DNA of 64,000 nucleotides from Bacteroidaceae bacterium. Lineage in GTDB: Bacteria; Bacteroidota; Bacteroidia; Bacteroidales; Bacteroidaceae. Shown one piece after another: positions 8,563-18,417 of the stretch (positions within the stretch are counted from its first letter, which is position 1; the number at the start of each line of letters is the position of its first letter). The position numbers and the translations under genes were made by a program. Below the pieces are notes generated by a model. It did not search any database, was not told the DNA's origin, and worked only from the letters and a program-made list of their open reading frames with translations. Location of the stretch: the NCBI GenBank assembly GCA_017645655.1, contig JAGCNZ010000078.1:1-64000 (forward strand), given 5' to 3'.

Positions 8563-9906
8563 TTAGTTGCCGGGCACGGGCACAGTCATCGATGCCAAGT
8601 CGAGGGGACCGAGCTCGAGTTTCTCGGGCAGGTAGTCCATCTGCGACTGTGTCATCTCATCCCAAGTAACAGTCTGTCCGGTGTATGCTGCTTCGCGACC
8701 CATGATGCCTGCCATGCAGGAGATGGCGCATTCGGTTGCCTCCTCGTGTGCAGTGCCTTTGCGGATGTGGTTCACCCAGTCGACATGCTCGAGCGTGTAG
8801 GGGTCGTGGAGTTGGAACTCCTGCTTGGCTTTCTCCTCGTCGTACTTCCAGATGACGTTGCCCTCGAGGTCCTTTATCTCGTTCGTCTCGCTGTCCCAGC
8901 TGCCCTTGCTTCCCTGGATGAATTCGCTCACCTTGCTGCTGCAGCCGTCAATCTGGCGGCACATCGAGTGCATGTGTATGCCGTTCTCCATCGTGAAGTC
9001 TGTGCTGAAGAAGTCGTACTGGTCGCCTGTGATGCGGCGCTGGCGTGAGCCGAATGCCGTTGCGCTGACGGGCTTCAGTCCGCTCATCCAGAGGAAGACG
9101 TCGATGTTGTGGACGTGCTGCTCGATGATATGGTCGCCTGAGAGCCATTTCCAGTTCACCCAGTCGCGGATGTTCCATTCCATGTCTGTCCATCCAGCCT
9201 CGCGCTGACGATACCACAGCATGCCTTGGTTCCAATAGACATTGCCGCCGGTAATCTCGCCGATGAGTCCTGCCTGAATCTGCTTGTTTGCCTCAACGTA
9301 GCGACGCTCGTGGTGACGCTGCGTGCCGACCACGACGCTCAAACCCTTTGCCTGAGCCTGCTTGGCAGTTGCCATGACAGAACGGTAGCCCTTGGGGTCA
9401 ACAGCGATAGGCTTCTCGAGGAAAGAGTGCACGCCCTTCTCCGTAGCGTACTTGAACTGCTCGGGACGGAAGACAGGAGGCGTGGTGAGGATGACCATGT
9501 CGACGCCCGAGTCGATGACCTGCTTGTAAGCATCGAAGCCGACAAAGCACTTGTCCTCAGGCACTTCCTGTTGGCGCTCGTTGATAAGACGATTGCGAAC
9601 ATCATCAAGACGGTCGCGGAAGACGTCGCCCAGCGCCACGACCTTGATGTTGTCGGCAGCATCGAGCAGATTGATGATAGCGCCGCTACCGCGACCGCCA
9701 CATCCGATGAGACCAACCTTCAGCTCGGGGCCGTCGATGGCTTTGTCGGGAAGTTCGGGAACGTAATACTCGCCTTCCTTCTTCAGAGGCGTGAGTTTCT
9801 TGTCGCCAGAACAGCTGGCAAGCAATGCAGGAGCAGCCACTGCAGCAGCTCCGACTGTAGCAGCGCCGGTCAAAAAGCTGCGCCTGCTCATTCCTTCTTT
9901 TTTCAT
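8563..9906 (-). CDS. Tat-exported Gfo/Idh/MocA family oxidoreductase
   Basis: 447 aa. The N-terminus SRRSFLTGAATVG is a twin-arginine signal followed by LLAS-C, so the folded, cofactor-loaded enzyme is expected to be exported and possibly lipid-anchored. The Rossmann motif GLIGCGGRGSG lies at about residues 65-75 and the family EKP motif (FLEKPIAVDPKG) at about 165. The C-terminal domain carries the WNQGMLWYR and HNIDVFLW stretches. Relatives oxidise sugar hydroxyls using tightly bound NAD(P), including C3 oxidation of glycosides. The TIM-barrel partner lies downstream and a tetraheme cytochrome upstream, suggesting a periplasmic sugar-oxidation module. The electron route is inferred. Confidence 0.8.
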   Translation of the reverse strand: MKKEGMSRRSFLTGAATVGAAAVAAPALLASCSGDKKLTPLKKEGEYYVPELPDKAIDGPELKVGLIGCGGRGSGAIINLLDAADNIKVVALGDVFRDRLDDVRNRLINERQQEVPEDKCFVGFDAYKQVIDSGVDMVILTTPPVFRPEQFKYATEKGVHSFLEKPIAVDPKGYRSVMATAKQAQAKGLSVVVGTQRHHERRYVEANKQIQAGLIGEITGGNVYWNQGMLWYRQREAGWTDMEWNIRDWVNWKWLSGDHIIEQHVHNIDVFLWMSGLKPVSATAFGSRQRRITGDQYDFFSTDFTMENGIHMHSMCRQIDGCSSKVSEFIQGSKGSWDSETNEIKDLEGNVIWKYDEEKAKQEFQLHDPYTLEHVDWVNHIRKGTAHEEATECAISCMAGIMGREAAYTGQTVTWDEMTQSQMDYLPEKLELGPLDLASMTVPVPGN

Positions 9907-9947
9907 GATCTTTATGGGTTTTATTGGGTTAATGGGTTTAATAGGCT

Positions 9948-11462
9948 TTATGGGTTAATTGTTGCATCGCAGACGACGCGGAAGCCGATGCCTTTTATGT
10001 CGCTGAGCCACCAGATGCTCTTCGGGTTCTGCGGGTCGGTCTTGAGCCATGCTTCGTAGTCGCTGTGACGTCGTGCAGCACATCGCAACTCGCTTGCATC
10101 GTCGTTGTAGCAGCCGCCGCGCACCACATAGTCAGTGCCCGATGCCGGTCCCTTCGGGTCGATGGCGTTGGCGCCGGCCTTCTCGTAGGCGTCCTCGGCG
10201 TACCAGTCCTGACAATACTCCATCACGTTGCCCAGCATGTTGCGCAGTCCGAAAGGATTGCCAGCCACTCGCGAAGGCTCCTGCGTGCGGTTCTTGCTGT
10301 TGAGGGCATATATGGCGTAGCGGTTGATGGTAGTCGTATCTGTGCCGAAGATGCTGTTCCACAAGCCTTCGCTCGAGTAGGCAGAAGGCTTTCCTTCGAA
10401 GAAGTATGGCGTTTCTGTGCCGCCGCGGGCAGCGTATTCCCACTCGGCTTCGGTCGGCAAGCGATAGTGTCTGCCCGTTTTCAGGCTGAGCCATTGGCAG
10501 AAAGTCTCAGCCGCGTAGTGCGTCATCGTGATGGCCGGGCGGTTTCCCATGCCCCATCCCTGGTCGGGCATGCCAAAGGGAGGCGTCGGTCCGGACACCG
10601 CATCCACGTCGGGACGGCTGTTGTTGGCATAGATGACCTCAGGTTTGGTGCGTCCCTCGGACATCGTCTCGACGTAGAACGCCCAGTATTGGTTCCACGT
10701 TACCTCAACCTCGGCCATGAAGAATGGCGAGATGGTGACCTCGTGAGCCGGGTATTCGTCGGGCCTGCTGAACTTGTCGCCCTTGTTGCTGCCCATGGTG
10801 AACTTGCCGCCAGGCACGGCAATCATGCTGATGGCGGCGCGTGTGCCGGGAATTGTCTCTGTGAAGTTTGCGAAACTTGTTACGGATGCGGGCTCTGTAT
10901 AGACAGGTCCTGTGGTGTCCACGGGCGCCGTCGTCATCTTTTCATGCTTGTAGCCGGCAATGAAGTGGCCAGCGTCGAGGTGACAGGAGACACATTGCAG
11001 TCCGAGCTTTGTCTCGTTCTCCTCGTAATAGAGGTGTGCTGCGACGCCGTCGTCGGTGATGCCTTCCGGGAAGAGGTTTGCGTGGCACTTCTTGCAAGAG
11101 CTGTTGAAGACGATGCGCGGAGCATATTCTTCTGTCCGTTTCGACTCGAAATCAAAGTCTTCCTTATCGTGAGTGAGATACATCCAGACGTCGTGCAAGC
11201 CCATCTTGGTCTTTGCCCAATAGTAGTGGGGCGTGCCTGTCGGTGGGAGATGGCAGGCCGCGCAGTCCGTCTGCACACCGGTCTTTCCTGCGAAGTGCTT
11301 GCTTTGCTTCCAGCTTGTCTCAGCCTCGGGATGCACATGGCAAGCCGCGCACGACTCGTTTGTCGAGGTGACGTTGCTCGTATAGAGCGCTGCCACCATC
11401 AGCACGATGCCGAACAGCATCCCGCCAAGAGCAGCAAGGAGGTATTTCTTGCGAGTCGTCAT
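9948..11462 (-). CDS. Tetraheme NapC/NirT-like cytochrome fused to a SUMF1/FGE-like domain
   Basis: 504 aa. One N-terminal membrane helix (residues about 7-27) anchors a periplasmic cytochrome with four CXXCH haem sites at 38-42 (CAACH), 67-71 (CAACH), 123-127 (CKKCH) and 157-161 (CVSCH), the NrfH/NapC arrangement that takes electrons from quinol. Residues about 211-500 form a formylglycine-generating-enzyme-like fold: VPGGKFTMGS, RLPTEAEWEYAARGG, GNVMEYCQDWY, VVRGGC and GFRVVCD. The Cys-x4-Cys pair expected of a true FGE is absent (GGCYNDDASELRCAAR), so sulfatase activation is unlikely. It overlaps the upstream small gene by 4 bp. The fusion is unusual; the role of the second domain is open. 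Confidence 0.8.
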   Translation of the reverse strand: MTTRKKYLLAALGGMLFGIVLMVAALYTSNVTSTNESCAACHVHPEAETSWKQSKHFAGKTGVQTDCAACHLPPTGTPHYYWAKTKMGLHDVWMYLTHDKEDFDFESKRTEEYAPRIVFNSSCKKCHANLFPEGITDDGVAAHLYYEENETKLGLQCVSCHLDAGHFIAGYKHEKMTTAPVDTTGPVYTEPASVTSFANFTETIPGTRAAISMIAVPGGKFTMGSNKGDKFSRPDEYPAHEVTISPFFMAEVEVTWNQYWAFYVETMSEGRTKPEVIYANNSRPDVDAVSGPTPPFGMPDQGWGMGNRPAITMTHYAAETFCQWLSLKTGRHYRLPTEAEWEYAARGGTETPYFFEGKPSAYSSEGLWNSIFGTDTTTINRYAIYALNSKNRTQEPSRVAGNPFGLRNMLGNVMEYCQDWYAEDAYEKAGANAIDPKGPASGTDYVVRGGCYNDDASELRCAARRHSDYEAWLKTDPQNPKSIWWLSDIKGIGFRVVCDATINP

Positions 11463-11908
11463 TTCTTAATCTCCATTTTGAACTCCGACGGAATCCTCAC
11501 GAGTTTCTTTCCCTGAGCACGCTTCACGGCGTTGTATCCCAGGAACTTCAGCTGGTAGGTGCTGTCGGTGTTCTGCGTCAAAGTCAGTTTCTGGTCCTCG
11601 CTTCCCAAGTCGTTGGCGATGGTGATGGTAGCGTGCTGATCGTCCTTGATGTCGAACGTCACGACGTACCACACGCCGTAGATGTTGCCGTCCATGTAGC
11701 CGTGCATCGGTCCGAAAGCCTCAAAGCCCGGCACCTCAATGCTTTCCTCGTAGAGGTCGAGCTTGAGATTGACTTTTTCCTCGGGCGAAGTCAGCTGGAG
11801 CTTCCAGGGCTGTCCGGCAAAACTTAATGTTGCGCATAAAAACGTCGCAGCAGTCATTGCCAATTTACCCGTGTGTCGTTTCGAATTTACCCGTGTGATA
11901 ATTTGCAT
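11459..11908 (-). CDS. Small secreted protein of unknown function
   Basis: 149 aa if started at the ATG at 11908. That start gives a signal peptide with a basic n-region (residues 6-15, RVNSKRHTGK) and a hydrophobic core LAMTAATFLCATLSFA. The only later ATG (11857) would leave a 14-residue core with no positive charge, so I prefer 11908. The mature part (about 115 aa) is beta-rich, with AFGPMHGYMDGNIYGVWY and TITIANDLGSEDQ, and ends EFKMEIKK. I do not recognise the family. It is first in the cytochrome/dehydrogenase operon and overlaps the cytochrome gene by 4 bp. Oddity: the codons of the n-region are made of array C repeat units. Confidence 0.65.
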   Translation of the reverse strand: MQIITRVNSKRHTGKLAMTAATFLCATLSFAGQPWKLQLTSPEEKVNLKLDLYEESIEVPGFEAFGPMHGYMDGNIYGVWYVVTFDIKDDQHATITIANDLGSEDQKLTLTQNTDSTYQLKFLGYNAVKRAQGKKLVRIPSEFKMEIKK

Positions 11909-11954
11909 TTACCCGTGTGATATTTCGAATTTACCCGTGTGACGTTTTTTTATT
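11867..11954 (+). repeat. 22-bp-pitch repeat array C (CCCGTGTG variant)
   Basis: Four units start with ACCCGTGTG at 11867, 11889, 11911 and 11933, exactly 22 bp apart. The consensus TTTACCCGTGTGATA differs from the CACGTG arrays (TTTACCCACGTGATA) by two adjacent bases. The array occupies the minus-strand leader and overlaps the first 14 codons of the small secreted gene. Confidence 0.9.
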
Positions 11955-11980
11955 CTCCCAGTCACACCATGTAACTCATG

Positions 11981-11988
11981 CAAAGATA
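11981..11988 (-). promoter_or_regulatory. -7 box of the minus-strand redox operon
   Basis: TATCTTTG on the minus strand, about 70 bp upstream of the preferred start at 11908. Array C would therefore be transcribed as the mRNA leader. No convincing -33 element. Confidence 0.6.
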
Positions 11989-12074
11989 GTGAAAAAAGCA
12001 TTATGTTGTAACGCAAATACATTAATATTATATATAAAAAGCACAAAAGGTTTCTTTTTTAACATAAATTGTTG

Positions 12075-12082
12075 TACCTTTG
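12075..12082 (+). promoter_or_regulatory. -7 box of the glycogen synthase operon
   Basis: TACCTTTG, 29 bp before the ATG at 12112. Divergent from the redox operon promoter about 90 bp away. Confidence 0.7.
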
Positions 12083-12111
12083 CGCGCGAAATAAGGTAAA
12101 ACGAGTTGTTA

Positions 12112-13773
12112 ATGATAGAAAAGAGATTGGTTCCGGACTTCATTTTCGAGAGCAGCTGGGAGGTTTGCAACAAGATGGGCGGCATCTATACGGTGCTCTC
12201 CACCCGTGCCAAGACACTTCAAGAGCAGTTCCCAGAGAAACTGCTGTTCATCGGTCCCGACCTCTGGAAGGACAAGACGAATCCTCTCTTCCTGGAGGAC
12301 GTAACTTTGTGGCAACCTTGGAAAAAGATGGCTGCCGAGAACGGCCTTCATGTCCGCACAGGACGCTGGAATGTCCCAGGCAAGCCATGCGTCGTCCTTG
12401 TCGACTTCCAAATCTACTTCGAGTTGAAGAATGAAATATACGGTGCTGTATGGAACGACTTCGGCGTCGACAGCCTCCGTGCTTACGGCGACTACGACGA
12501 AGCAAGCATGTTCAGCATAGCCGCAGGCCTCGTGGTGGAAAGCTTCTTCCACTATTATCTCGGTGCGAAGAAGCGGGTTGTGTATCAGGCTCACGAGTGG
12601 ATGACATGCCTCGGAGCACTCTACATCAAGAAGCATGTGCCGGAGATAGCAACCATCTTCACTACGCACGCCACCAGCATCGGACGCAGCATTGCCGGCA
12701 ACAACAAGCCGCTCTACGACTATCTTTGGGCATACAACGGCACGCAGATGGCTGGCGAACTCAATATGGAGGCGAAGCACAGCATCGAGCGGCAAACAGC
12801 ACACAACGTCGATTGCTTTACGACCGTCAGCGACGTCACGGGTCGCGAGTGCGCAGAACTGCTCGACAAACAGCCCGACGCCATTCTGCCGAACGGTTTC
12901 GAGGCAGACTTCGTGCCGTCAGGGACAGCCTTTGCCAGACGTCGCAAAGAGGCACGGACAAAGATACTGCAGGTTGCCAACGCATTGACCGGTGCCGAGT
13001 TTGCCGACGACACACTCATCGTTGCCACGAGCGGCCGCTATGAGTACCGCAACAAGGGCATCGACGTCTTCCTCGAGGCAGCCTATCGCAGCCTTTACGA
13101 CAGCGACCTGCAGCGTCAGGTCCTGATGTTCATACAGGTTCCGGCGTGGGTGGAAAGCCCGCGAACCGACCTGCAGGAGCGACTCAAACTCGGCTGGACG
13201 TACAACGAGCCGTTGCCCGACCCCGTCATCACCCATAACCTGCACGAGCCTTGGAACGACCCGGTGCTCAACTTCCTGCGCTCCCACGGCATGAAGAACG
13301 ATAAGCAAAGCCGCGTGAAGGTCATCTTCGTTCCCTGTTATCTCGACGGTAACGACGGAATCTTCCAGATGCCTTACTACGACCTCCTCATCGGCGACGA
13401 CCTCGCTGCCTATCCCTCTTATTATGAACCATGGGGCTATACACCGCTCGAGGCAGTTGCTTTCCATGTTCCCTGCATCACCACCTCGCTTAGCGGCTTT
13501 GGTGTGTGGGCAAGTTCAAGTGTCGGACACGACAGCAAACTGGAGGACGGCGTGGAAGTCATCGCTCGAAACGACTACAATTCACAGGAAGTTGCGGAAA
13601 AGGTCAGCGCTACCATAGCCCGTTATTCCGCTTTTGATAAGAAAACTATAGACCAGGTGCGTCAAAACGCAGCCAAGCTCGCCGAGAAAGCACTCTGGAA
13701 GAACTTTATCACATACTACTACGAAGCCTACGACTTCGCTCTGCGAAAAGCAAAAGAAAGAACAATCAAGTAA
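12112..13773 (+). CDS. Glycogen synthase, GT3 (eukaryote-type) family
   Basis: 553 aa. Elongates alpha-1,4-glucan from a nucleotide-glucose donor in the cytoplasm. N-terminal [18 protein letters not shown] carries the GT3 donor-loop lysine-glycine signature. [14 protein letters not shown] and [11 protein letters not shown] are typical of animal/fungal GYS homologues, and [13 protein letters not shown] (about residue 437) is the catalytic E-x7-E motif. At about 550 aa it is shorter than eukaryotic GYS, as usual in Bacteroidetes. I start at the ATG at 12112 rather than the in-frame TTG at 12106. Glucan phosphorylase follows after 14 bp, so synthesis and breakdown are co-transcribed. Confidence 0.9.
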   Translation: MIEKRLVPDFIFESSWEVCNKMGGIYTVLSTRAKTLQEQFPEKLLFIGPDLWKDKTNPLFLEDVTLWQPWKKMAAENGLHVRTGRWNVPGKPCVVLVDFQIYFELKNEIYGAVWNDFGVDSLRAYGDYDEASMFSIAAGLVVESFFHYYLGAKKRVVYQAHEWMTCLGALYIKKHVPEIATIFTTHATSIGRSIAGNNKPLYDYLWAYNGTQMAGELNMEAKHSIERQTAHNVDCFTTVSDVTGRECAELLDKQPDAILPNGFEADFVPSGTAFARRRKEARTKILQVANALTGAEFADDTLIVATSGRYEYRNKGIDVFLEAAYRSLYDSDLQRQVLMFIQVPAWVESPRTDLQERLKLGWTYNEPLPDPVITHNLHEPWNDPVLNFLRSHGMKNDKQSRVKVIFVPCYLDGNDGIFQMPYYDLLIGDDLAAYPSYYEPWGYTPLEAVAFHVPCITTSLSGFGVWASSSVGHDSKLEDGVEVIARNDYNSQEVAEKVSATIARYSAFDKKTIDQVRQNAAKLAEKALWKNFITYYYEAYDFALRKAKERTIK

Positions 13774-13787
13774 ACCTATATATTAAT

Positions 13788-16352
13788 ATGAAGATTAAAG
13801 CAAGTAATGCAAATCAGCCCAGCTGGAAGCCAATCATCGTCAAAGGCAGTGTTCCAACTGAACTCAGTAAGCTAGAAGAACTCGCTCACAACATGTGGTG
13901 GGTATGGAACTACGAGGCTCGCGACCTGTTCCGCGACCTTGATCCCGAACTCTATCGCAATGTGAAGCACAATCCAGTAGCACTCCTAGAGCGTCTGAGC
14001 TTTAGCCGAAAAGAAGAGATTGTTAAGGATAAGAAATTGATGAAGCGCATCAACGATGTCTATGCATTGTTCCGTGAATATATGGACGTTGAGCCTGATC
14101 GCAAGCGTCCCTCAGTTGCCTACTTCTGCATGGAGTATGGTATCCACTCCGCCCTGAAGATCTACAGTGGCGGCCTTGGCATGCTGGCAGGTGACTACGT
14201 GAAAGAGGCATCCGACTCGAACGTCGATATGTGCGCCGTCGGCTTCCTCTATCGCTATGGCTACTTCACACAAAGCCTCGCTATGGACGGGCAGCAGATT
14301 GCCAACTACGAGGCACAGAACTTCGGCTCGCTGCCTATCGAGCAGCAGATGAACGAAGACGGCACACCGATGGTCGTCGACGTTCCTTATATGAACTATC
14401 ACGTGCATGCTTACGTTTGGCGTGTCAACGTTGGACGTGTTAAGTTGTATCTCTTGGACACTGACAACGAGATGAACTCGGAGTTCGACAAGCCCATCAC
14501 TCACGCCCTTTATGGCGGCGACTGGGAGAACAGACTGAAGCAGGAGATACTGCTCGGCATTGGCGGTATGCTGTTGCTCAAGAAGCTCGGCATCAAGAAA
14601 GACGTCTACCATTGCAACGAAGGTCATGCCGCACTCTGCAATTTGCAACGTCTGTGCGACTACATTCACGAAGGTCTGACGTTCAACCAGGCACTCGAAA
14701 TCGTTCGTGCCTCGTCACTCTATACCGTACATACTCCCGTGCCTGCCGGTCACGACTACTTCGACGAAGAGCTCTTCGGCAAGTACATGAGCGGCTATCC
14801 TCAGATGCTTGGCATCAGCTGGGACGAGTTCATCGGTATGGGTCGCACGAATCCCGACGACCACAGCGAGAAGTTCTGCATGAGCACATTTGCCTGCAAC
14901 ACTTGTCAGGAGGTCAATGGCGTGAGCTGGCTGCATGGCGAGGTAAGCAAGAAGATGTTCAACAACATCTGGAACGGCTATTATCCCGAAGAGAGCCACG
15001 TCGGCTACGTCACCAACGGTGTTCACTTCCCTACATGGTGCGCAACGGAATGGCGACAGATTTATGCCAAGTATTTCGACGCAAAGCATCTCAGCGACCA
15101 GTCGAACGAAGAGATTTGGCACGGCATCTATAACTGCCCAGATGAAGAAATATGGGAAACCCGTCAGACATTGAAGAAGAAGCTCTTCAAGTATGTTGCC
15201 GAGCAGTACAAGGAGACATGGCTGAAGAACCAAGGCGACCCGCAGCGTGTGGTAAAGCTCATCGAGAGCTTCAATCCCAATGCACTCGTCATTGGCTTCT
15301 GCCGCCGCTTTGCTACATACAAGCGTGCGCACTTGCTGTTCACCGACCTGGAGCGCCTCAGCAAGATTGTCAACAATCCCGAGCGTCCGGTCATCTTCCT
15401 CTTTGCCGGCAAGGCACATCCCGCCGACGGAGCAGGACAAGGTCTCATCAAGAAGATTTACGAGATAAGTCAGCGTCCGGAGTTCCAGGCAAAGATTATC
15501 TTCGTGGAGGATTACGACTTCCTGCTTGCCCGTCGTCTTGTCAGCGGTGTTGATATTTGGATGAACACGCCGACGCGTCCGATGGAAGCAAGCGGCACAT
15601 CTGGCGAGAAGGCAGAGATGAATGGCGTTGTCAATCTCAGCGTGAAAGATGGCTGGTGGCTGGAAGGTTATCGCGAAGGTGCAGGTTGGGCGCTTACCGA
15701 GCAACGCACTTACCAGAATCAAGAATACCAGGATCGCCTCGATGCTGCAACAATCTACTCTCTCTTGGAGAACGAGATTCTTCCTTTATATTATAATAAG
15801 GATAAGAAAGGCCTGTCCAAAGGTTGGATTCAAGTCATCAAGAACAGCATCGCGCAGATTGCTCCGCATTACACCATGAAGCGTCAGCTCGACGATTACT
15901 ACGAGAGGTTCTACAATAAACTTCGCGACCGCTCGCAGAAGTTGCAGGCCAACGGCTGTCAGCTTGCCAAGGAGATTGCCCTCTGGAAGGAAGCTGTCGC
16001 AGAACGCTGGGATGCCGTCAATGTGGTTAGCATCAATAGAAGCGACGACATTAACTGTGGTAACATCGAGGCAGGCACGAAGTACAACATCGAGGTTGTA
16101 GTGGACGAGGCAGGCTTGGACGATGCAATTGGAGTAGAGTTGGTGACACTCGTTACCGACAAGGACGGCGAAGACCACATCTATCAAGTTGCTCCCTTCG
16201 AACTCAAGGGCCGTGACGGCAACAAATACACCTTTGTTTGCTCACACACCATCGACAACGCAGGCAGCTTCAAGGTTTGCTACCGTCTGTTCCCGAAGAA
16301 CGATAAGTTGCCACATCGTCAGGACTTCTGCTACGTGAAGTGGTTCGCATAA
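13788..16352 (+). CDS. glgP: Alpha-glucan (glycogen) phosphorylase, GT35
   Basis: 854 aa PLP enzyme that releases glucose-1-phosphate from glycogen or maltodextrins. The N-terminal DUF3417-like part ([13 protein letters not shown]) marks the short bacterial/archaeal phosphorylase subgroup. Conserved stretches include [44 protein letters not shown] and FAGKAHPAD. The PLP-lysine segment [14 protein letters not shown] lies at about residues 600-613; most homologues have SGMKA, here SGEKA. About 110 extra residues at the C-terminus look beta-rich. It is the second gene of the glycogen operon and its end overlaps the MATE start by 13 bp. Confidence 0.92.
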   Translation: MKIKASNANQPSWKPIIVKGSVPTELSKLEELAHNMWWVWNYEARDLFRDLDPELYRNVKHNPVALLERLSFSRKEEIVKDKKLMKRINDVYALFREYMDVEPDRKRPSVAYFCMEYGIHSALKIYSGGLGMLAGDYVKEASDSNVDMCAVGFLYRYGYFTQSLAMDGQQIANYEAQNFGSLPIEQQMNEDGTPMVVDVPYMNYHVHAYVWRVNVGRVKLYLLDTDNEMNSEFDKPITHALYGGDWENRLKQEILLGIGGMLLLKKLGIKKDVYHCNEGHAALCNLQRLCDYIHEGLTFNQALEIVRASSLYTVHTPVPAGHDYFDEELFGKYMSGYPQMLGISWDEFIGMGRTNPDDHSEKFCMSTFACNTCQEVNGVSWLHGEVSKKMFNNIWNGYYPEESHVGYVTNGVHFPTWCATEWRQIYAKYFDAKHLSDQSNEEIWHGIYNCPDEEIWETRQTLKKKLFKYVAEQYKETWLKNQGDPQRVVKLIESFNPNALVIGFCRRFATYKRAHLLFTDLERLSKIVNNPERPVIFLFAGKAHPADGAGQGLIKKIYEISQRPEFQAKIIFVEDYDFLLARRLVSGVDIWMNTPTRPMEASGTSGEKAEMNGVVNLSVKDGWWLEGYREGAGWALTEQRTYQNQEYQDRLDAATIYSLLENEILPLYYNKDKKGLSKGWIQVIKNSIAQIAPHYTMKRQLDDYYERFYNKLRDRSQKLQANGCQLAKEIALWKEAVAERWDAVNVVSINRSDDINCGNIEAGTKYNIEVVVDEAGLDDAIGVELVTLVTDKDGEDHIYQVAPFELKGRDGNKYTFVCSHTIDNAGSFKVCYRLFPKNDKLPHRQDFCYVKWFA

Positions 16353-17662
16353 AGTCACATTACACTGACCTCTTGCGCATCGGCGTGCCAATCATGATGG
16401 GCCAAATGAGCACCATCGTGATGGGGCTCGCCGATACGCTTATGGTGGGACATTATGGGACGAACGAGCTGGCAGCGTCCGGTTTCGTGAACAACATCCT
16501 TGGCCTGCTTATCATCGGAGGCATGGGCTTCTCCTACGGACTAACCCCCGTCGTTGGAGCCTTGCTGGGAGAGGGTAGGGTGCATGGCATCGCAGGCAAG
16601 CTCAAGAATGGAATCTTCGCTTGCTTCGTGGTAGGTTTGCTGATGACGCTGCTTGCGGCTCTTCTCCTGCTGAGCCTTCCTCTGCTTGGCTTGCCGCCAG
16701 AGTTGTTGCCTTTGGTGCGTCCCTATCTGCTCATGTTGCTGCTGAGCATGCTGCCCATCATGCTGTTCAATGCCTACAAGCAGTTCAGCGACGGCATTCA
16801 GGACACGTCGATGCCGATGTGGATTATGCTTGTGAGCAATATCGCCAACATCTTTGGCAACTGGCTTCTCATTTTCGGTCATTGGGGTTTGCCCGAGATG
16901 GGATTGCTCGGGGCTGGTGTAGCCACGCTTCTGAGCCGCATCCTGCAGTTCGTGCTGATGGCAGGGATGTTCCATCTGACGAGGCATTACGACCTCTATC
17001 GACGGGATTTCCATCAGACGCATATCACGAAGGCAGACCAGGTAGAGTTGCATCGCATGGGTTGGCCCGTGGCGTTGCAATTGGGCATGGAGGCCGCATC
17101 GTTCAGTCTCAGCGCCATCTATGTGGGATGGCTCGGGGCGAGCGCGTTGGCGGCGCATCAAATCGTGATTATCATCAGCCAGTTCTTCTTCATGCTCTAC
17201 TATGGTCTGTCGGCAGCGGTGGCAGTCAGGGTGAGTTATTACCGAGGTTCTGGCGAGGCGGAACAGACGCATAGAGTGGCAGCGGCGGGTCTCTATCTTT
17301 GCTGGTTGATTGCTCTGTGCGAGGGTCTTCCCCTGTTCCTCTTGCGCGACAAGGTCGGCATGCTCTTTACGCATAGCAGCGAGGTGGCCAGCCTTGTTGC
17401 GCTGGTCATCATTCCCTTCCTCGTTTTCCAGATAGGCGACGCGTTGCAATGCACTTATGCCAATGCCCTTCGAGGCATGGCGCGCGTGAAGGCGATGGTC
17501 TGGATTGCCTTCGTGGCCTACATTGTCATCTCGTTGCCCTTGGGCTACATCTTCGGGTTCGTGTGCAACTGGGGACTTGTCGGTGTCTGGATGGCCTTTC
17601 CATTTGGGCTTACGACGGCTGGCTTGCTGTATTTCAGAGAGTTTAGAAAATGTACGAACTGA
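16340..17662 (+). CDS. MATE-family efflux transporter
   Basis: 440 aa, about 12 membrane helices, two homologous halves of six. Inner-membrane drug/metabolite:cation antiporter by family. The N-terminal [21 protein letters not shown] and the second-half [21 protein letters not shown] are the characteristic MATE repeats. The best start is the GTG at 16340, inside the last codons of the phosphorylase; no ATG lies near the first helix. It also overlaps trmO by 13 bp, so glgA-glgP-MATE-trmO is tightly coupled. Substrate unknown. Confidence 0.85.
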   Translation: MVRIKSHYTDLLRIGVPIMMGQMSTIVMGLADTLMVGHYGTNELAASGFVNNILGLLIIGGMGFSYGLTPVVGALLGEGRVHGIAGKLKNGIFACFVVGLLMTLLAALLLLSLPLLGLPPELLPLVRPYLLMLLLSMLPIMLFNAYKQFSDGIQDTSMPMWIMLVSNIANIFGNWLLIFGHWGLPEMGLLGAGVATLLSRILQFVLMAGMFHLTRHYDLYRRDFHQTHITKADQVELHRMGWPVALQLGMEAASFSLSAIYVGWLGASALAAHQIVIIISQFFFMLYYGLSAAVAVRVSYYRGSGEAEQTHRVAAAGLYLCWLIALCEGLPLFLLRDKVGMLFTHSSEVASLVALVIIPFLVFQIGDALQCTYANALRGMARVKAMVWIAFVAYIVISLPLGYIFGFVCNWGLVGVWMAFPFGLTTAGLLYFREFRKCTN

Positions 17663-18402
17663 AGCCCATAGCACATATCGAGACAGATTTCCCGACCAAG
17701 TTCGGCATACCTCGGCAGAGCGGACTGGTCAGCGGATTGAGAGGCAGGATTGTGTTCGAGCCCGAGTATCGCGACCCGGAAGCGTTGCGAGGGCTGGAGA
17801 ACTTCAGTCACGTCTGGTTGCTCTGGGACTTCAGCGAAGCGAGGCGCGAGGGCGAGAAGTGGCAGCCGACAGTGCGTCCGCCTCGTCTGGGAGGCAATCG
17901 CCGCATGGGTGTCTTTGCCACGAGAAGTCCTTTCCGCCCCAACAACATTGGCCTCTCCTCCGTGCGCATCCTGAGCATCGACCTTCACACCCCAGTCGGA
18001 CCTGTCATCGAGGTGGAGGGCGCCGACCTGATGAGCGGCACGCCCATCTTCGACATCAAGCCATACTTGGCCTTTACCGACAGTCATCCCGATGCGACAG
18101 GCAGCCTCTTGGAGGGAAGATGGAAGAGGGAAGATGGAAGAGGGATGAGGGAAGACGGAAGATGTGGGACGGAAGAGGGCAGAGCAGAGAGTGTCTCGGC
18201 TGATTCTGCCATTGTGAATCTTCATCCTTCTATCATTGAGGCTTATGATGCCGAGCACGTCGAGGCGCTCCGGGAGATTCTCCTTTCCGACCCGCGACCC
18301 CATTATCACGACGATCCCGACCGTGTCTATGCATTCCTGTTCGCAGGTCGGGAAGTCAAGTTTCGCTTTGCGCCCGGCCGGATTGAGGCTTGGACAGAAT
18401 AA
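17650..18402 (+). CDS. trmO: tRNA (adenine(37)-N6)-methyltransferase TrmO with in-frame repeat insertion
   Basis: 250 aa. Uses S-adenosylmethionine to methylate t6A37 of threonine tRNAs. The TsaA/TrmO barrel is clear: PIAHIETDFPTKFGIPRQS, FSHVWLLWDF, VFATRSPFRPNNIGLS, GTPIFDIKPYLAF and DSHPDA. The C-terminal part has DPRPHYHDDPDRVYAF, typical of Bacteroidetes TrmO. Between them, residues about 153-186 are a low-complexity stretch (EGRWKREDGRGMREDGR...) encoded by degenerate GGAAGATGGAAGAGG words, which looks like a simple repeat inserted or expanded in frame at a surface linker. The reading frame is kept, so the enzyme may still work. Confidence 0.88.
   Translation: MYELKPIAHIETDFPTKFGIPRQSGLVSGLRGRIVFEPEYRDPEALRGLENFSHVWLLWDFSEARREGEKWQPTVRPPRLGGNRRMGVFATRSPFRPNNIGLSSVRILSIDLHTPVGPVIEVEGADLMSGTPIFDIKPYLAFTDSHPDATGSLLEGRWKREDGRGMREDGRCGTEEGRAESVSADSAIVNLHPSIIEAYDAEHVEALREILLSDPRPHYHDDPDRVYAFLFAGREVKFRFAPGRIEAWTE
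18110..18192 (+). repeat. GGAAGATGGAAGAGG purine repeat inside trmO
   Basis: Four to five degenerate copies of a 14-15 bp purine-rich word, ending in frame. The composition is unlike the rest of the gene. It encodes Gly/Arg/Glu/Asp-rich residues in the TrmO linker. Confidence 0.85.
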
Positions 18403-18417
18403 AACAAACGCAACCAC

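Noticed and set aside
10065..11516. Long plus-strand frame opposite the cytochrome fusion
   Set aside because: Antisense to a gene with four haem motifs and a full FGE-like fold; no independent promoter or domain.
16541..17674. 377-codon open frame opposite the MATE gene
   Set aside because: Gln/His/Arg-rich antisense shadow of membrane helices; no start signal or domain.
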